Assembly (NCBI RefSeq): GCF_003073375.1
Contig: NZ_CP029002.1
Coordinates: 3,024,001 to 3,088,000, forward strand
DNA length: 64,000 nucleotides
Reading direction: 5' to 3'
Source of the DNA: Lysinibacillus sp. 2017
GTDB taxonomy: Bacteria > Bacillota > Bacilli > Bacillales_A > Planococcaceae
Shown here: positions 44,714 through 56,735 of the stretch, one piece after another
Layout of the letters: each line of letters begins with the position of its first letter
Position numbering within the stretch: the stretch's first letter is position 1
Made by a program: the position numbers and the translations under genes
Notes under the pieces: model-generated
The model's database searches: none
The model's input: the letters and a program-made list of their open reading frames with translations, nothing else
Told to the model about the DNA's origin: nothing

Positions 44714-44826
44714 GAAGCTGTAGGTAGAAAAACACATTTCACGCGTAGTGCGTGAAATGATATCTTTTCTTATGTGGATTTCCTTGAAGCTTTTTGTAAT
44801 CGATCCACCAAAAACCCTACAGCTTC
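44714..44826. other. 113-nt folded spacer between rnr and smpB
   Basis: GAAGCTGTAGG at 44714-44724 pairs perfectly with CCTACAGCTTC at 44816-44826. Inside is a second perfect hairpin, ATTTCACGC / GCGTGAAAT (about 44737-44760). It begins just after the rnr stop and ends just before the smpB leader. It could be a processing site or attenuator. Confidence 0.6.
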
Positions 44827-44832
44827 ACATAG

Positions 44833-47250
44833 TTATTTCTTCTTTTTATTCTTTTTCTTTTTGCCTTTTGCGATGCTCTCGTAAAACTTAGGCTTGTCGC
44901 CTGCTTTACCATCTTTACGGCGGCCACGTGGGTCACGGTCATTTGAGTCGCTACGTTTTTTCTCTTTAGCTGGGCGTTCTTTACTGCCGCCACGAGGTTT
45001 ACGACGATCACTATCACGTTTTTCACCAGTGCGCTCTTTTTTGCTACCTTCTTTACGTCCTGCATAGATGACTTTTGATGTTTGTCTACGTGATGGGCGC
45101 CCATTGCTAACCATATCAACAAATTCAAAATCTACAGAAGATTCTTCGATGACTACATTGGCCACTCGAATTTTCACTTCATCTCCGATACGGAATTGAC
45201 GACCCGTACGTTCCCCAATCATCATCATATGACGGTCTTCAAAGCGGTAATAGTCATCCGTCATATTCGAAATATGAATTAGACCCTCTACCGTATTTTC
45301 AAGCTCCACGAAAATACCGAAGTTCGTAATCGATGAAATAATCCCAACAAACTCTTCACCAATTTTATCGGACATGTATTGCGCTTTTTTCAGTGCATCC
45401 GTATCACGTTCTGCTTCAACCGAGCGACGTTCACGAGTTGATGTATGTTCTGCAATTTCATCCATCACTTGACCCCACTGAGAAACAGTTTCCTTCGACG
45501 TATCTCCATTAATTAAGTACGTACGAATTAAACGGTGTACGATTAAATCTGGGTAACGACGAATTGGTGACGTGAAATGCGTATAAAACTCTGTCGATAA
45601 ACCAAAGTGTCCTAAAGATTCCGCATAATATTTCGCTTGCTGCATAGAACGTAGTAACATCGTTGAAATAACTGGCTCTTCTGGTAAGCCTTCAATCGAT
45701 TTAATAATTTCCTGTAATGCTTTTGGATGTACCGAGCTTCCTGAACCTTTAATAACAATTCCGAAATTCGTTACAAACTCGAAGAAACGTTGTAATTTCT
45801 CTGGTTTTGGATCTTCGTGAATACGGTAAATGAACGGTACTTGCATTCGGTGGAAATGCTCAGCTATTGTTTCGTTCGCCGCTAGCATGAATTCTTCGAT
45901 GATACGCTCAGCTACAGTACGTTCGCGTAATACGATATCAGTTGGCCAGCCTTCTTCATTGACTAACACTTTTGATTCTTTAAAATCAAAATCAATGGCC
46001 CCGCGTCCCATACGTTTGCTGCGTAAGATTTGCGCTAAATCCTTCATATCATGGAACATCGGCACTAACTTTTCATAGCGCTCCATTAACTCTGGATTTT
46101 CATCTTCATGCTCTAAAATTTTATAAACATCCGTATACGTCATTCGTTCTGTCGTTTTGATAACACTTTGGAAAATCTCATGCTTCACAACTTGTCCTGC
46201 ACCATCAAGAGTCATTTCACATGATAATGTTAAACGGTCTACTTGTGGATTTAATGAGCAAATCCCGTTAGACAGGCGATGTGGAATCATCGGAATAACG
46301 CGGTCTGTTAAATACACAGAAGTCGCACGCTCATAAGCTTCTGTATCGATAACAGAACCTTGTGTTACGTAATAACTTACGTCTGCAATGTGTACACCTA
46401 ATTTATATGTTCCGTCTGCATTTTTTACAACAGTAACGGCATCATCTAAATCTTTTGCATCTGCACCATCAATTGTGACGATGACTTCATCGCGTAAATC
46501 ACGACGTCCGACTAAATCCTTTTCAAAAATTTCATCTGGAACATCCGTAGCAGCTTGCACCACTTCTTCTGGGAATTCAGGTGGAATATCGTATTTATAA
46601 AGGATTGATAAAATGTCCACACCTGGATCGTTTTTATGTCCTAAAATTTTAGTAACTATCCCTGATGCCGATTTTGTTTCATCTGGCCAGTGCGTTACTT
46701 CTACGACTACTTTATGACCATCCACAGCACCAAGAGAATCATCTTTTGCGATAAAGATATCTAAATTCAGTTTTTTATCATCTGTTACCACAAAACCAAA
46801 GCCTTTATTTGCTTGGTATGTGCCGACAAATGTCGTTTTGCTACGTTCAACAATTTTAGTGATCGTACCTTCACGACGGTCACCTGATGATTCTTTTAAA
46901 ATGCGTACTAATACGGTATCGCCGTTTAGCGCACCATTAATCTCATACGGTGGAATAAATACATCATCCATCCCTTGTTCTTCTGGCGCAACGAAACCAA
47001 AACCTTTTGCGTTACCGATAAAACGACCGCGTAGTAAGTTCATGCGCTCTGGTAAACCGTAACGATTTGAACGTGAACGTACGATTAACCCTAGTGCTTC
47101 CATTTTAACAAGCGTTTTTACAAGCTCACGGAAATCATCCGCTTCCTCTAATTTAAACGCTTCTTCAACTTCAGATACGGTCATCGGTTTATAATCATCA
47201 TCCTTCATAAATTCCAGGATGCGTTGTTGTAAATCATTTTGTTGAGTCAT
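44833..47250 (-). CDS. rnr: ribonuclease R
   Basis: 3'-5' exoribonuclease of the RNB family, 805 aa, acting in RNA turnover and tmRNA-linked quality control. Order: N-terminal winged helix, cold-shock domains ([17 protein letters not shown] and [12 protein letters not shown]), RNB catalytic centre with metal-binding Asp cluster [11 protein letters not shown] at 262-272, S1 domain near 640-720 ([25 protein letters not shown]), and a long Lys/Arg-rich tail ending KKKKNKKKK. The gene is followed by smpB, its usual partner. Confidence 0.97.
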   Translation of the reverse strand: MTQQNDLQQRILEFMKDDDYKPMTVSEVEEAFKLEEADDFRELVKTLVKMEALGLIVRSRSNRYGLPERMNLLRGRFIGNAKGFGFVAPEEQGMDDVFIPPYEINGALNGDTVLVRILKESSGDRREGTITKIVERSKTTFVGTYQANKGFGFVVTDDKKLNLDIFIAKDDSLGAVDGHKVVVEVTHWPDETKSASGIVTKILGHKNDPGVDILSILYKYDIPPEFPEEVVQAATDVPDEIFEKDLVGRRDLRDEVIVTIDGADAKDLDDAVTVVKNADGTYKLGVHIADVSYYVTQGSVIDTEAYERATSVYLTDRVIPMIPHRLSNGICSLNPQVDRLTLSCEMTLDGAGQVVKHEIFQSVIKTTERMTYTDVYKILEHEDENPELMERYEKLVPMFHDMKDLAQILRSKRMGRGAIDFDFKESKVLVNEEGWPTDIVLRERTVAERIIEEFMLAANETIAEHFHRMQVPFIYRIHEDPKPEKLQRFFEFVTNFGIVIKGSGSSVHPKALQEIIKSIEGLPEEPVISTMLLRSMQQAKYYAESLGHFGLSTEFYTHFTSPIRRYPDLIVHRLIRTYLINGDTSKETVSQWGQVMDEIAEHTSTRERRSVEAERDTDALKKAQYMSDKIGEEFVGIISSITNFGIFVELENTVEGLIHISNMTDDYYRFEDRHMMMIGERTGRQFRIGDEVKIRVANVVIEESSVDFEFVDMVSNGRPSRRQTSKVIYAGRKEGSKKERTGEKRDSDRRKPRGGSKERPAKEKKRSDSNDRDPRGRRKDGKAGDKPKFYESIAKGKKKKNKKKK

Positions 47251-47290
47251 TTATTTACCTCCTTTGAACAGAAAAATTTATATTCTTTCA

Positions 47291-48037
47291 TTAGATTAAC
47301 CAATCTAATGTATTTAAAAACGTATGAACTTCTTCATGAAGCTGATCTCTTTCTTTATCGAGTGTAATGACGTGTCCAGACGCTTCATACCAACTAAGTG
47401 TTTTATCGAGTGATTCGACGCTTTCATAAATAATAGTGGCTGAATCTGGGTTGATCACTTTATCGTTACGCGATTGTATAATTAAAATCGGCGCGTAAAG
47501 TAAGTCGATCATCTGTCTTACCTCGTGAATAAGTTGCTGCAACTGTGGCAGTGATGCCATTCCTTGCGCTTTAATCGCTTCAATCTCTAATTCAATTTCC
47601 TGTTCACTTTTACCTTCTTGTTTTTTGTATTGTTTTGCATAGTCAATGACGCCTTCGAACATAATATCTGTCGTACGCATCGTCATTGGTGAACACATTG
47701 TGACGACACCTTTAACAGGTTGATTGAGCGCTAATTTCAATGAAAAAACGCCGCCTAATGAAAGACCGGCAACCGCGATTTCTTCATAGCCTGCTTCTTT
47801 CAATGTATTATACCCATTTATAACGTCTTGCCACCAATCTTCGGGATTCGTGTCAATTAATTGTTCTGGTGATACACCATGTCCTTTATAATGTGGGGCT
47901 AATGATGTGTAGCCATGCTTTTCTAGAAACCTGCCTAGCATACGAACATCTGCTGAGCTCCCTGTAAAACCATGTAATAATAAGACCGCTCTTGGTCCTG
48001 CCTCAAAGAAAAACGGTGAAGACAATGCCTTTTTCAT
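47291..48037 (-). CDS. carboxylesterase (Est30/YvaK-like alpha/beta hydrolase)
   Basis: 248 residues from [26 protein letters not shown]. Alpha/beta-hydrolase parts: oxyanion HGFTGSS, nucleophile GLSLGG, Asp in [13 protein letters not shown], and His in [12 protein letters not shown]. This matches small monoacylglycerol-type esterases encoded beside secG and rnr in bacilli. The start at 48037 has GGAG 8 bases upstream; the longer frame adds a hydrophobic stretch without a ribosome site. Confidence 0.92.
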   Translation of the reverse strand: MKKALSSPFFFEAGPRAVLLLHGFTGSSADVRMLGRFLEKHGYTSLAPHYKGHGVSPEQLIDTNPEDWWQDVINGYNTLKEAGYEEIAVAGLSLGGVFSLKLALNQPVKGVVTMCSPMTMRTTDIMFEGVIDYAKQYKKQEGKSEQEIELEIEAIKAQGMASLPQLQQLIHEVRQMIDLLYAPILIIQSRNDKVINPDSATIIYESVESLDKTLSWYEASGHVITLDKERDQLHEEVHTFLNTLDWLI

Positions 48038-48141
48038 CGTAATTACTCCAATCAATATGAAAAATACGATTCGAACACACCACCGAATCGCTAAAACTTT
48101 CAATTTCTTCTATTATACTGTCTTTTTGCCTTTACTAAAAG

Positions 48142-48178
48142 AAAAAGCCTAACCTGGCAAAAATGCTCGGTTAGGCGT
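48142..48178 (-). terminator. secG terminator
   Basis: GCCTAACC / GGTTAGGC hairpin with a T5 run on the minus strand. Confidence 0.85.
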
Positions 48179-48192
48179 TTGAGTTCATTCGA

Positions 48193-48420
48193 TTAGAATT
48201 TAGTAATAGCTAATGCTAAAACGAAGAATGCAACAGAAAGTACAATCGTTGTGCGGTGTAATACTAGATCCATCCCGCGAGCTTTCTGTTTACCGAATAG
48301 TTGCTCAGCTCCACCAGAGATGGCACCTGATAAACCAGCACTTTTACCTGATTGTAATAATACAACAGCGATTAAGGCTAAAGCTACGATTAAAAGTAAA
48401 ACTGTAAATAACGTATGCAT
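48193..48420 (-). CDS. secG: preprotein translocase subunit SecG
   Basis: 75 residues from [20 protein letters not shown]. Two transmembrane helices flank [25 protein letters not shown], the family's conserved loop. It assists SecYE in protein export. The ATG at 48420 is 8 bases after GGAGG; the GTG three codons before overlaps the site. The rnr/smpB/esterase neighbourhood is conserved. Confidence 0.96.
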   Translation of the reverse strand: MHTLFTVLLLIVALALIAVVLLQSGKSAGLSGAISGGAEQLFGKQKARGMDLVLHRTTIVLSVAFFVLALAITKF

Positions 48421-48561
48421 TTGCTCCACCTCCTAGACTTGGACGTCACAATACCTACTAGTATAACAAAGCCTGAGAAATCTGACAATGTTTCTTGGCA
48501 AAGTGCATCCATTTTTTGTGAATCTAGTATTTGTTAAGAGTGTTTTTCTTGATAAAGAGGC

Positions 48562-48746
48562 TTTGAAAGTGTACTTGGTTTGGCGGGTTGGGCGCCCAGA
48601 GTCGCAAAGATATGTTGCACATATCTGTACGACTCTTCTTTGCGCCTTGGTAGTGACCCGCCAATCGCAGCATAGTCCAATAAATGTCTTTTAAAAAAGT
48701 GAGGCGCTGTTGCAAGCAAAGGCGCCTTTCGTCTAATAAAGCGAAT
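48562..48746 (+). repeat. structured interspersed repeat D, copy 1
   Basis: Two hairpin blocks. The first is bounded by TTGGCGGG / CCCGCCAA with inner AGTCGCAAAGATATG...ATATCTGTACGACT around a GTTGCAC loop. The second is AGGCGC / GGCGCCT separated by TGTTGCAAGCAAA. Copy 2 at 48810-48990 is nearly identical. No protein frame is conserved. Confidence 0.85.
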
Positions 48747-48809
48747 CTATTATATTTGATGGAGCAAAGGGATTATAATAGCTAGTCATCTTCTAATAAA
48801 AAAGGTCAT

Positions 48810-48990
48810 GAAAGTGTATCAGGTTTTGGCGGGCTGGGCGCCCAGAGTCGCAAAGATATGTTGCACATATCTGTACGACTCTTCTTTGCGCCTTGGTAGT
48901 GACCGCCAATCATAGCATAGTCCATTAAAGGTCTTTTAAAAAAGTGAGGCGCTGTTGCAAGCAAAGGCGCCTTTCGTGTAATAAAGCGAT
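48810..48990 (+). repeat. structured interspersed repeat D, copy 2
   Basis: Direct repeat of 48562-48746, with the same two hairpin blocks and flanks (GAAAGTGTAYYWGGTTT at the left end). Differences are scattered single bases. Confidence 0.85.
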
Positions 48991-49084
48991 TCCATTAGAT
49001 TTGGTGGAAAAAGAGATTATCACGGTTTTGCTTTTATATAAATAGATGATTAAATCCATATAAAAACGATTCTCCATATAAAAA

Positions 49085-49240
49085 GACAGGCGCCTTGCGT
49101 TAGCATAGCGCCTTACCTTATTTTAAAAAAGTTTGAAAAGATACACTTTATATGGGCGGGCCTTACACAAAGCACGAAGAAAAGTCGCATAGATACGTGC
49201 AACGGATCTAGGTGACTTTGTGCTTAGCCCGCCCAAACGA
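49085..49240 (-). repeat. structured interspersed repeat D, copy 3, inverted
   Basis: Reversed and diverged: the AGGCGC / GCGCCT block comes first, then GGCGGGC...GCCCGCC. On the minus strand the core reads AGATCCGTTGCACGTATCT against AGATATGTTGCACATATCT in copy 1. Stem positions change in pairs, suggesting the fold is conserved. Confidence 0.7.
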
Positions 49241-49374
49241 TACACCCAAATCTTATCTTTATTAAACAATCACTCAAACGTATTAAATCGACATTCACTG
49301 ACATCACGCTTGGCAGCTAATGCAAGTGGTACCATCGTTTCAAACATGCACGCCTTTGGTGAAATTTAATTTAT

Positions 49375-49428
49375 AAACAAAAACAAGCATGGCTACTCAA
49401 TTATAGAGTGCCATGCTTGTTTTTGTTT
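49375..49428. terminator. terminator after the 49456-49887 gene
   Basis: AAACAAAAACAAGCATGGC / GCCATGCTTGTTTTTGTTT, a perfect 19-bp stem. Confidence 0.9.
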
Positions 49429-49455
49429 AAATTATCGTTGTGTTTAATTGGCTTT

Positions 49456-49887
49456 CTAGTGAACTAACGCTTCTGTTACTTTCATTTCTTTTTTTACATA
49501 ACGACAAGTGAAAGTTTCTGAAGCTTGTCCTTGGTCATTAAATAATTGAATGGAAATTTCATCTTCATCCAATAGTGCAGCCTGTGCAATTTCAAATTGG
49601 AATTGTGCCGATGATTGTACAGGGATTTTTGCCTGATAGCCAAACGTCGGAAAATCTTGCTGGCCACTGAGCTTGAAACGAAGATACATTTTGTTGTCTG
49701 CTGAGTGACTGTTTAGCTTTGTGAATTCTCCTTTAATAAGGACACTTTCCATTTCATCATTCACGATATACTCTAGTTTTTGTGGTATCGGTAGTAACTT
49801 TTTCTTTTTGCTAATATTTTCTCGCTTCTTCATTTTACGAATTGCCTTTTTGGTTTTCTTCACTAGTTGCTGTGATTTTTCCTCCAT
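49456..49887 (-). CDS. hypothetical protein with basic N-terminus
   Basis: About 143 residues. The first 35 are highly basic (KKTKKAIRKMKKRENISKKKK); the rest is beta-rich (VLIKGEFTKLNS, KMYLRFKLSGQQ, FQFEIAQAALLDEDEISIQLF). The start at 49887 follows AGGGTGG by 8 bases. No family recognised. Confidence 0.6.
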   Translation of the reverse strand: MEEKSQQLVKKTKKAIRKMKKRENISKKKKLLPIPQKLEYIVNDEMESVLIKGEFTKLNSHSADNKMYLRFKLSGQQDFPTFGYQAKIPVQSSAQFQFEIAQAALLDEDEISIQLFNDQGQASETFTCRYVKKEMKVTEALVH

Positions 49888-49899
49888 CTTATGCACCAC

Positions 49900-50457
49900 C
49901 CTATTTTTTCCTTTTCATTAACTATATAAGATTATCGTGAAACTTGGAAATGATTTTTCAAAACAAATTCCAAGGAATAACGACATTTCCGAGAGATTTT
50001 CGATTGAATTTACCTTTTAATCACTTTAATTGAATGAAGAATAGTCTATTATTTACTTTATTTTGTCTAAAATATGAGTCGTAAGTTCCATTATATCCCT
50101 CTATTTCTTCAAACCACCATTCACCTAAAATAAACTCAATCTGCCTTAAAACTACAATTTCCAATTAATTTCCACAAACCTATTGACCTTTATTGTTTTC
50201 CATTTTATAGTTATTGTTAGAATATTAAAAATACAGACAGATTAAACTTTCCTTTCTCATTAAACATCTTATCTACATTTTTCACACACCAGTTTCCTAA
50301 CCTCACAGCAGCATTCAAACATTCTCTTTTGCCCTTTTACTTACTCACGACTTCCCTAGAACTACAACTTTCTATCTTCTCACCACTCACATAACTAACA
50401 TACCTTCCAGTATTTTAACTTCCACACAGGATACACCCTCTCCTCAAAAGAATGTCA
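49900..50457. other. G-poor intergenic spacer
   Basis: No gene is supported in this 560-base stretch. The plus strand between about 50220 and 50450 is nearly free of G (about 13 in 240) while rich in C, T and A. Confidence 0.5.
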
Positions 50458-50500
50458 CAAAAAAGCACTCAATTGGGAATTGTTATCCTAATTGAGTGCT
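50458..50500 (-). terminator. terminator of the glycolytic cluster (after eno)
   Basis: GCACTCAATT / AATTGAGTGC hairpin followed by TTTTTT on the minus strand. Confidence 0.9.
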
Positions 50501-50518
50501 CCACTAAAAATGTTGCAA

Positions 50519-51892
<1,374 letters not shown>

Positions 51893-53434
51893 TTAGTTTT
51901 CGTTCGGGATAATTAACGATTTCCCTGTCATTTCAACAGGTTGTTCAATTGTTAATAGATCTAACATCGTTGGCGCTAAATCGGCTAAAATACCATCTTC
52001 ATAAAGCGTAACACCGGACTTTGTTACAATGACTGGTACTGGGTTCGTTGTGTGTGCCGTCATCGGCTGATCGTCTAATGTGACAACTTCATCTGAGTTC
52101 CCGTGGTCTGCCGTAATAATCGCATGACCACCTTTTGCTAAAATCGTATCCACTACACGACCTAAACACACATCTACTGCTTCAATCGCTTTAATCGTAG
52201 GTAAAAGCATACCAGAGTGACCAACCATATCAGGATTTGCAAAATTTAAAATGATGGCATCATATTTATCTGCTTCAATTCCTTTTACTAGGGCATCTGT
52301 CACTTCATAAGCACTCATCTCAGGTTTTAGATCATAGGTTGCAACTTTTGGTGAAGCGATTAAAATTCGTTCTTCCCCAGCAAATTTTTCCTCACGACCA
52401 CCGCTCATAAAGAAGGTTACATGTGGATACTTTTCAGTTTCTGCGATACGTAATTGCGTTTTTCCTGCTTTCGAAACAACTTCACCAATCGTATTCACTA
52501 AGTTATCGGATTGAAACGCCACTTGCGCATTTACATCATCACTGTAATGTGTGAATGATACAAATTTCAAATTCGTTGGGTGCTTTTCAGATAATTGTAG
52601 TCCTTCACAATGATCATTTGTTAACACCGTCGAAAGCTGAATCGCTCGGTCTGGACGGAAGTTGAAGAAGATAACAGCATCATTCGTGTCTATCGTCGCA
52701 ACTGGAGCACCTTGTTCAGTAAGTACAAACGGAATGACGAATTCATCCGCTACATCGCGGTCATATGAAGCTTGGATACCAGCTGTAGCTGTCGCTGCTG
52801 TTTGGCCAATACCATTTACTAATGCGTTATACGTTAATTGTACGCGTTCCCAGCGACGATCACGGTCCATTGCATAATAGCGACCATGAATGGATGCAAA
52901 TTTACCAATACCTATTTCTTGCATTTGTTTTTCTGTTTCTAAAATGTAACCAAGTGCTGTTGTTGGACCAACATCACGACCATCTAAAAAACCATGTACA
53001 TAAACTTGCTCTAAACCATTTGCTTTCGCTAGTTTTAATAGCGCAAATAGGTGTTCATAATGACTGTGTACACCGCCATCTGAAAGTAAGCCCATTAAAT
53101 GAAGCTTGGAACCATGCGCTTTTGCATGCTCAATTGCCGCTAAAAATTGTTCGTTACGGAAGAAGTCCCCTTCACGTATTGATTTATGAATGCGTGTTAA
53201 GCTTTGATACACAACACGACCTGCACCAATATTTAAGTGTCCCACTTCAGAGTTCCCCATTTGACCTTCTGGTAGACCTACCGCTTCACCACTCGCCACT
53301 AATGTTGCATGCGGATATGCATTGTAATAACGATCAAAATTTGGTTTATAGCTTTGCGCTACGGCATTACCTTTTACTTCATCGCGGAAGGCAAAACCGT
53401 CTAAAATAATTAATGCAACTGGTTGTTTAGGCAT
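51893..53434 (-). CDS. gpmI: 2,3-bisphosphoglycerate-independent phosphoglycerate mutase
   Basis: Mn-dependent interconversion of 3- and 2-phosphoglycerate. 513 residues of the alkaline-phosphatase superfamily: [11 protein letters not shown] metal site, phosphoserine S62 in [35 protein letters not shown] and [10 protein letters not shown]. All active-site parts are intact. The start overlaps the tpiA stop by 8 bases, so the two are translationally coupled. Confidence 0.98.
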   Translation of the reverse strand: MPKQPVALIILDGFAFRDEVKGNAVAQSYKPNFDRYYNAYPHATLVASGEAVGLPEGQMGNSEVGHLNIGAGRVVYQSLTRIHKSIREGDFFRNEQFLAAIEHAKAHGSKLHLMGLLSDGGVHSHYEHLFALLKLAKANGLEQVYVHGFLDGRDVGPTTALGYILETEKQMQEIGIGKFASIHGRYYAMDRDRRWERVQLTYNALVNGIGQTAATATAGIQASYDRDVADEFVIPFVLTEQGAPVATIDTNDAVIFFNFRPDRAIQLSTVLTNDHCEGLQLSEKHPTNLKFVSFTHYSDDVNAQVAFQSDNLVNTIGEVVSKAGKTQLRIAETEKYPHVTFFMSGGREEKFAGEERILIASPKVATYDLKPEMSAYEVTDALVKGIEADKYDAIILNFANPDMVGHSGMLLPTIKAIEAVDVCLGRVVDTILAKGGHAIITADHGNSDEVVTLDDQPMTAHTTNPVPVIVTKSGVTLYEDGILADLAPTMLDLLTIEQPVEMTGKSLIIPNEN

Positions 53435-54188
53435 TTGCTGCCGCCTCCAATAATTTCATGAATGATGCTACTTGTAAGCTTGCTCCTCCAACTAATGCGC
53501 CATCAATATGTTCTTTAGTAAGTAATTCTTCGATATTTTCTGGTTTCACGCTGCCGCCGTATTGAATACGTACTTTATCAGCTGTTTCTTTCCCATATAA
53601 CTTCTCAACTACTGCACGAATTGCACCACAAACTGCATTGGCATCATCAGCCGTTGCTGTTTTACCTGTGCCAATTGCCCAAATCGGTTCATAAGCAATG
53701 ACCATATGTTCCACTTCAGCAGCTGCAAAGCCTTCTAAAGCTTTTGTAATTTGTCCTGCTACTTTGCGTTCTGTAGAACCTGCTTCACGCTCTTCTAATG
53801 TTTCGCCGCAGCAAATGATTGGCACGATGCCATGTGTTAATGCCGCGCGTACTTTTTTATTTACTGCTTCGTCTGTTTCGTTGAAGAGTTCACGACGCTC
53901 AGAGTGACCTAAAATCACGTAATCTACCTGAATATTTGAAAGCATGGCTGGGCTAATTTCGCCTGTAAATGCGCCTTCATCTTCAAAGTGCATGTTTTGT
54001 GCGCCGATTGCCAAAGACGAGTCTTCTGCCGCAACGACTAATGTTGGTAAGTAAAGTGCTGGTGAACAAACAACAGCATCTACTTTGTCTGAAGATGGAA
54101 TCGCTTGTTGAATTTCTTCAACAAAATCAACCGCCTCATCAAATGTTTTATACATTTTCCAGTTTCCTGCTACGATTGGTTTACGCAT
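53427..54188 (-). CDS. tpiA: triosephosphate isomerase
   Basis: Interconverts dihydroxyacetone phosphate and glyceraldehyde 3-phosphate. 253 residues; catalytic Lys in AGNWKMYKT, His in [10 protein letters not shown] and Glu in [13 protein letters not shown], and the phosphate loop GALVGGASL. It lies 17 bases after pgk. Confidence 0.98.
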   Translation of the reverse strand: MRKPIVAGNWKMYKTFDEAVDFVEEIQQAIPSSDKVDAVVCSPALYLPTLVVAAEDSSLAIGAQNMHFEDEGAFTGEISPAMLSNIQVDYVILGHSERRELFNETDEAVNKKVRAALTHGIVPIICCGETLEEREAGSTERKVAGQITKALEGFAAAEVEHMVIAYEPIWAIGTGKTATADDANAVCGAIRAVVEKLYGKETADKVRIQYGGSVKPENIEELLTKEHIDGALVGGASLQVASFMKLLEAAANA

Positions 54189-54205
54189 TCAAAATACCTC
54201 CGATT

Positions 54206-55390
54206 TTATTTATCATTTAACGCTACGATACCTGGTAATTCTTTGCCTTCCATTAATTCTAATGAAGCACCGCCACCTGTTGAAATGTGGTTCATTTGTG
54301 ATGCAACTTCGAATTTTTCAACTGCTGCAGCTGAATCCCCACCACCGATAATTGTGTAACCTGCTGTTGTTGCCATGGCATCTGCTACCGTTTTTGTACC
54401 GTTTGCGAATTTTTCCATTTCGAATACACCCATTGGTCCATTCCAAATGATTAATTTTGACGCTTTGATCACTTCTGCATAGTTGGCTGCTGTTTTTGGT
54501 CCGATATCAAGTCCCATCCAGTCTGAAGGGATTGCATCGATTGCCACTACTTTTGTTTCAGCATCTTTTGAAAACTCGCTCGCTACAACTGCATCAACTG
54601 GCATATGTAACTGAACGCCCTTTGTTTTTGCTTGCTCGATGAAGCTTTTTGCTAATTCGATTTTATCTTCTTCTAATAGCGACTTACCGATATCGTGACC
54701 CATTGCTTTTACGAATGTGAATACTAAGCCACCACCGATAATTAGGTGATCGACTTTATCAAGTAAGTTTTCGATAACACCGATTTTATCTTTTACTTTT
54801 GCACCACCGATAATGGCAGTGAATGGACGTTCTGGGTTTGATAATGCTTTCCCTAATACATCTAATTCTTTTTCCATAAGTAAGCCGGATACAGCTGGTA
54901 CGAATTTCGTGATACCTTCTGTTGTAGCATGTGCACGGTGAGCTGCGCCGAATGCATCATTTACGTAAAGATCCGCTAGTTTGGCAAATTCTTTAGCTAA
55001 TGCTTCGTCGTTTTTCTCTTCACCTTTATGGAAGCGAACATTTTCAAGTAGTACGATGTCGCCTTCTTGCATGTTGTTGACTACCGTTTCAACGGCTTCA
55101 CCGATTGATTCATCTAATTTTGTTACAGGTTTGTTTAGTAATTGTGCTAGGCGAGTACCTACTGCTGTTAAGCGCATGTCTTCGTTTACTTCGCCTTTTG
55201 GACGTCCAAGGTGAGAAGCTAAGATAACCTTTGCACCCGCGTTCACTAATTGTTCGATTGTAGGAATTGCGGCACGAATACGTGTTTCGTCAGTAATACG
55301 GCCTTCCTCCATTGGAACATTAAAATCAACACGTACAAATACGCGTTTACCTTGCACTTCTACATCGTTCATTGACTTCTTTAAAAACAT
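54206..55390 (-). CDS. pgk: phosphoglycerate kinase
   Basis: Makes ATP from 1,3-bisphosphoglycerate. 394 residues; substrate-binding [15 protein letters not shown] and [10 protein letters not shown], hinge and nucleotide site [10 protein letters not shown], and the C-terminal [12 protein letters not shown] and [14 protein letters not shown] terminator between gapA and pgk lies upstream, so the downstream genes may be expressed at a lower level or have their own promoter. Confidence 0.98.
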   Translation of the reverse strand: MFLKKSMNDVEVQGKRVFVRVDFNVPMEEGRITDETRIRAAIPTIEQLVNAGAKVILASHLGRPKGEVNEDMRLTAVGTRLAQLLNKPVTKLDESIGEAVETVVNNMQEGDIVLLENVRFHKGEEKNDEALAKEFAKLADLYVNDAFGAAHRAHATTEGITKFVPAVSGLLMEKELDVLGKALSNPERPFTAIIGGAKVKDKIGVIENLLDKVDHLIIGGGLVFTFVKAMGHDIGKSLLEEDKIELAKSFIEQAKTKGVQLHMPVDAVVASEFSKDAETKVVAIDAIPSDWMGLDIGPKTAANYAEVIKASKLIIWNGPMGVFEMEKFANGTKTVADAMATTAGYTIIGGGDSAAAVEKFEVASQMNHISTGGGASLELMEGKELPGIVALNDK

Positions 55391-55510
55391 AAAGAAAATC
55401 CCCCTTATTATTAGACCAATTAATTATTATGTGGATAGTATCGTTGCTAGTTCAAATAGTATCAAAATTCGCTTGAGCTGTCTTGTGTTGCCCTTAAATT
55501 ATTATATTGT

Positions 55511-55550
55511 AAAAAAAGAGCGGATGGGTAATTCCCTTCCGCTCTTTTAC
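55511..55550 (-). terminator. terminator between gapA and pgk
   Basis: AAAGAGCGGAA-type hairpin (GAGCGGA / TCCGCTC) followed by TTTTTTT on the minus strand. It would trim most cggR-gapA transcripts before pgk. Confidence 0.8.
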
Positions 55551-55659
55551 CCTAATATATTATAAGGTTTACTGTAATTAAAGGCTATACTTTTTATGAC
55601 GAACAGCCATCAATATGTCACACTTTTTCTATTATTCGAAAAAAGTATGTCACAATTAA

Positions 55660-56673
55660 TTATTTTACTTTAATACCTTGTGCTGCGATATATAATGCTA
55701 AGTCCATTAAACGAGTTGAGTAGCCGATTTCATTGTCATACCAAGAAACTACTTTCGCCATACGACCTTCCATAACCATTGTTGATAAGCCATCAATTGT
55801 TGAAGAAGATGGATTACCATTATAATCGATTGATACTAATGGTAATTCGTTATATGCTAGAATACCTTTTAATTCGCCTTCAGACGCTTCTTTAAATGCT
55901 GCGTTGATCGAATCAACTGTTACATCAGTGTTTAGTTCTACAACTAAGTCTACACATGATACGTTCGGTGTTGGAACGCGCATTGAGAAACCATCTAATT
56001 TGCCTTTTAATTGTGGTAATACTTTTGATACAGCAACCGCTGCACCTGTAGTTGTTGGAATCATTGATACCGCGCCAGCACGTGCACGACGTGGGTCAGA
56101 GTGCGGGAAATCAAGGATACGTTGATCATTTGTGTATGAGTGAATTGTTGTCATCATACCACGTTTAATGCCGAATTTTTCGTCTAATACTTTTGCAAAC
56201 GGCGCTAAACAGTTTGTCGTACATGATGCATTTGAAATAACTGATTCAGATGGATCATACTCTGTATGGTTAACACCCATTACGTAAGTTGGCATATCGC
56301 CTTTTGCTGGAGCTGAAAGGATCGCTTTTTTCGCGCCGGCTTCAATATGTTTTGAAACTTCTTCCATTGAACGCCATTTGCCAGTACATTCAAGTACTAC
56401 ATCTACGCCAAGTTCACCCCATGGTAATTTCGCTGGATCTTTTTCTGAATACACTTGAATTCGTTTTCCATTTACGATAAATGCATCATCTTCTGCTTTT
56501 ACATCTGCATCGTACACACCATGAACTGAATCATATTTCAATAAATGTGCTAGCTGACCAGCGTCTGTTAAGTCATTTACTGCAACTACTTCAAATTCCT
56601 CGTGCTTCATTGCCTCACGGAACACTAAACGTCCGATACGACCAAATCCGTTAATTGCTAATTTTAATGCCAT
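55660..56673 (-). CDS. gapA: glyceraldehyde-3-phosphate dehydrogenase, glycolytic type
   Basis: NAD-dependent oxidation and phosphorylation of glyceraldehyde 3-phosphate. 337 residues; Rossmann loop NGFGRIGR, Asp in AVNDLTD that favours NAD, and catalytic C151 in SNASCTTNCLAP. The YDNEIGYSTR motif is at the C-terminus. It is the second gene of the cggR-gapA pair, as in bacilli. Confidence 0.98.
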   Translation of the reverse strand: MALKLAINGFGRIGRLVFREAMKHEEFEVVAVNDLTDAGQLAHLLKYDSVHGVYDADVKAEDDAFIVNGKRIQVYSEKDPAKLPWGELGVDVVLECTGKWRSMEEVSKHIEAGAKKAILSAPAKGDMPTYVMGVNHTEYDPSESVISNASCTTNCLAPFAKVLDEKFGIKRGMMTTIHSYTNDQRILDFPHSDPRRARAGAVSMIPTTTGAAVAVSKVLPQLKGKLDGFSMRVPTPNVSCVDLVVELNTDVTVDSINAAFKEASEGELKGILAYNELPLVSIDYNGNPSSSTIDGLSTMVMEGRMAKVVSWYDNEIGYSTRLMDLALYIAAQGIKVK

Positions 56674-56735
56674 GTTAATTCCTCCAATAAATTATTTATT
56701 TAAACAGTATGCATATTTTATGATACTTTTAAAAA

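Noticed and set aside
44817-45128. Basic 103-codon frame overlapping the end of rnr
   Set aside because: It is an alternate frame of the Lys/Arg-rich RNase R tail, not an independent gene.
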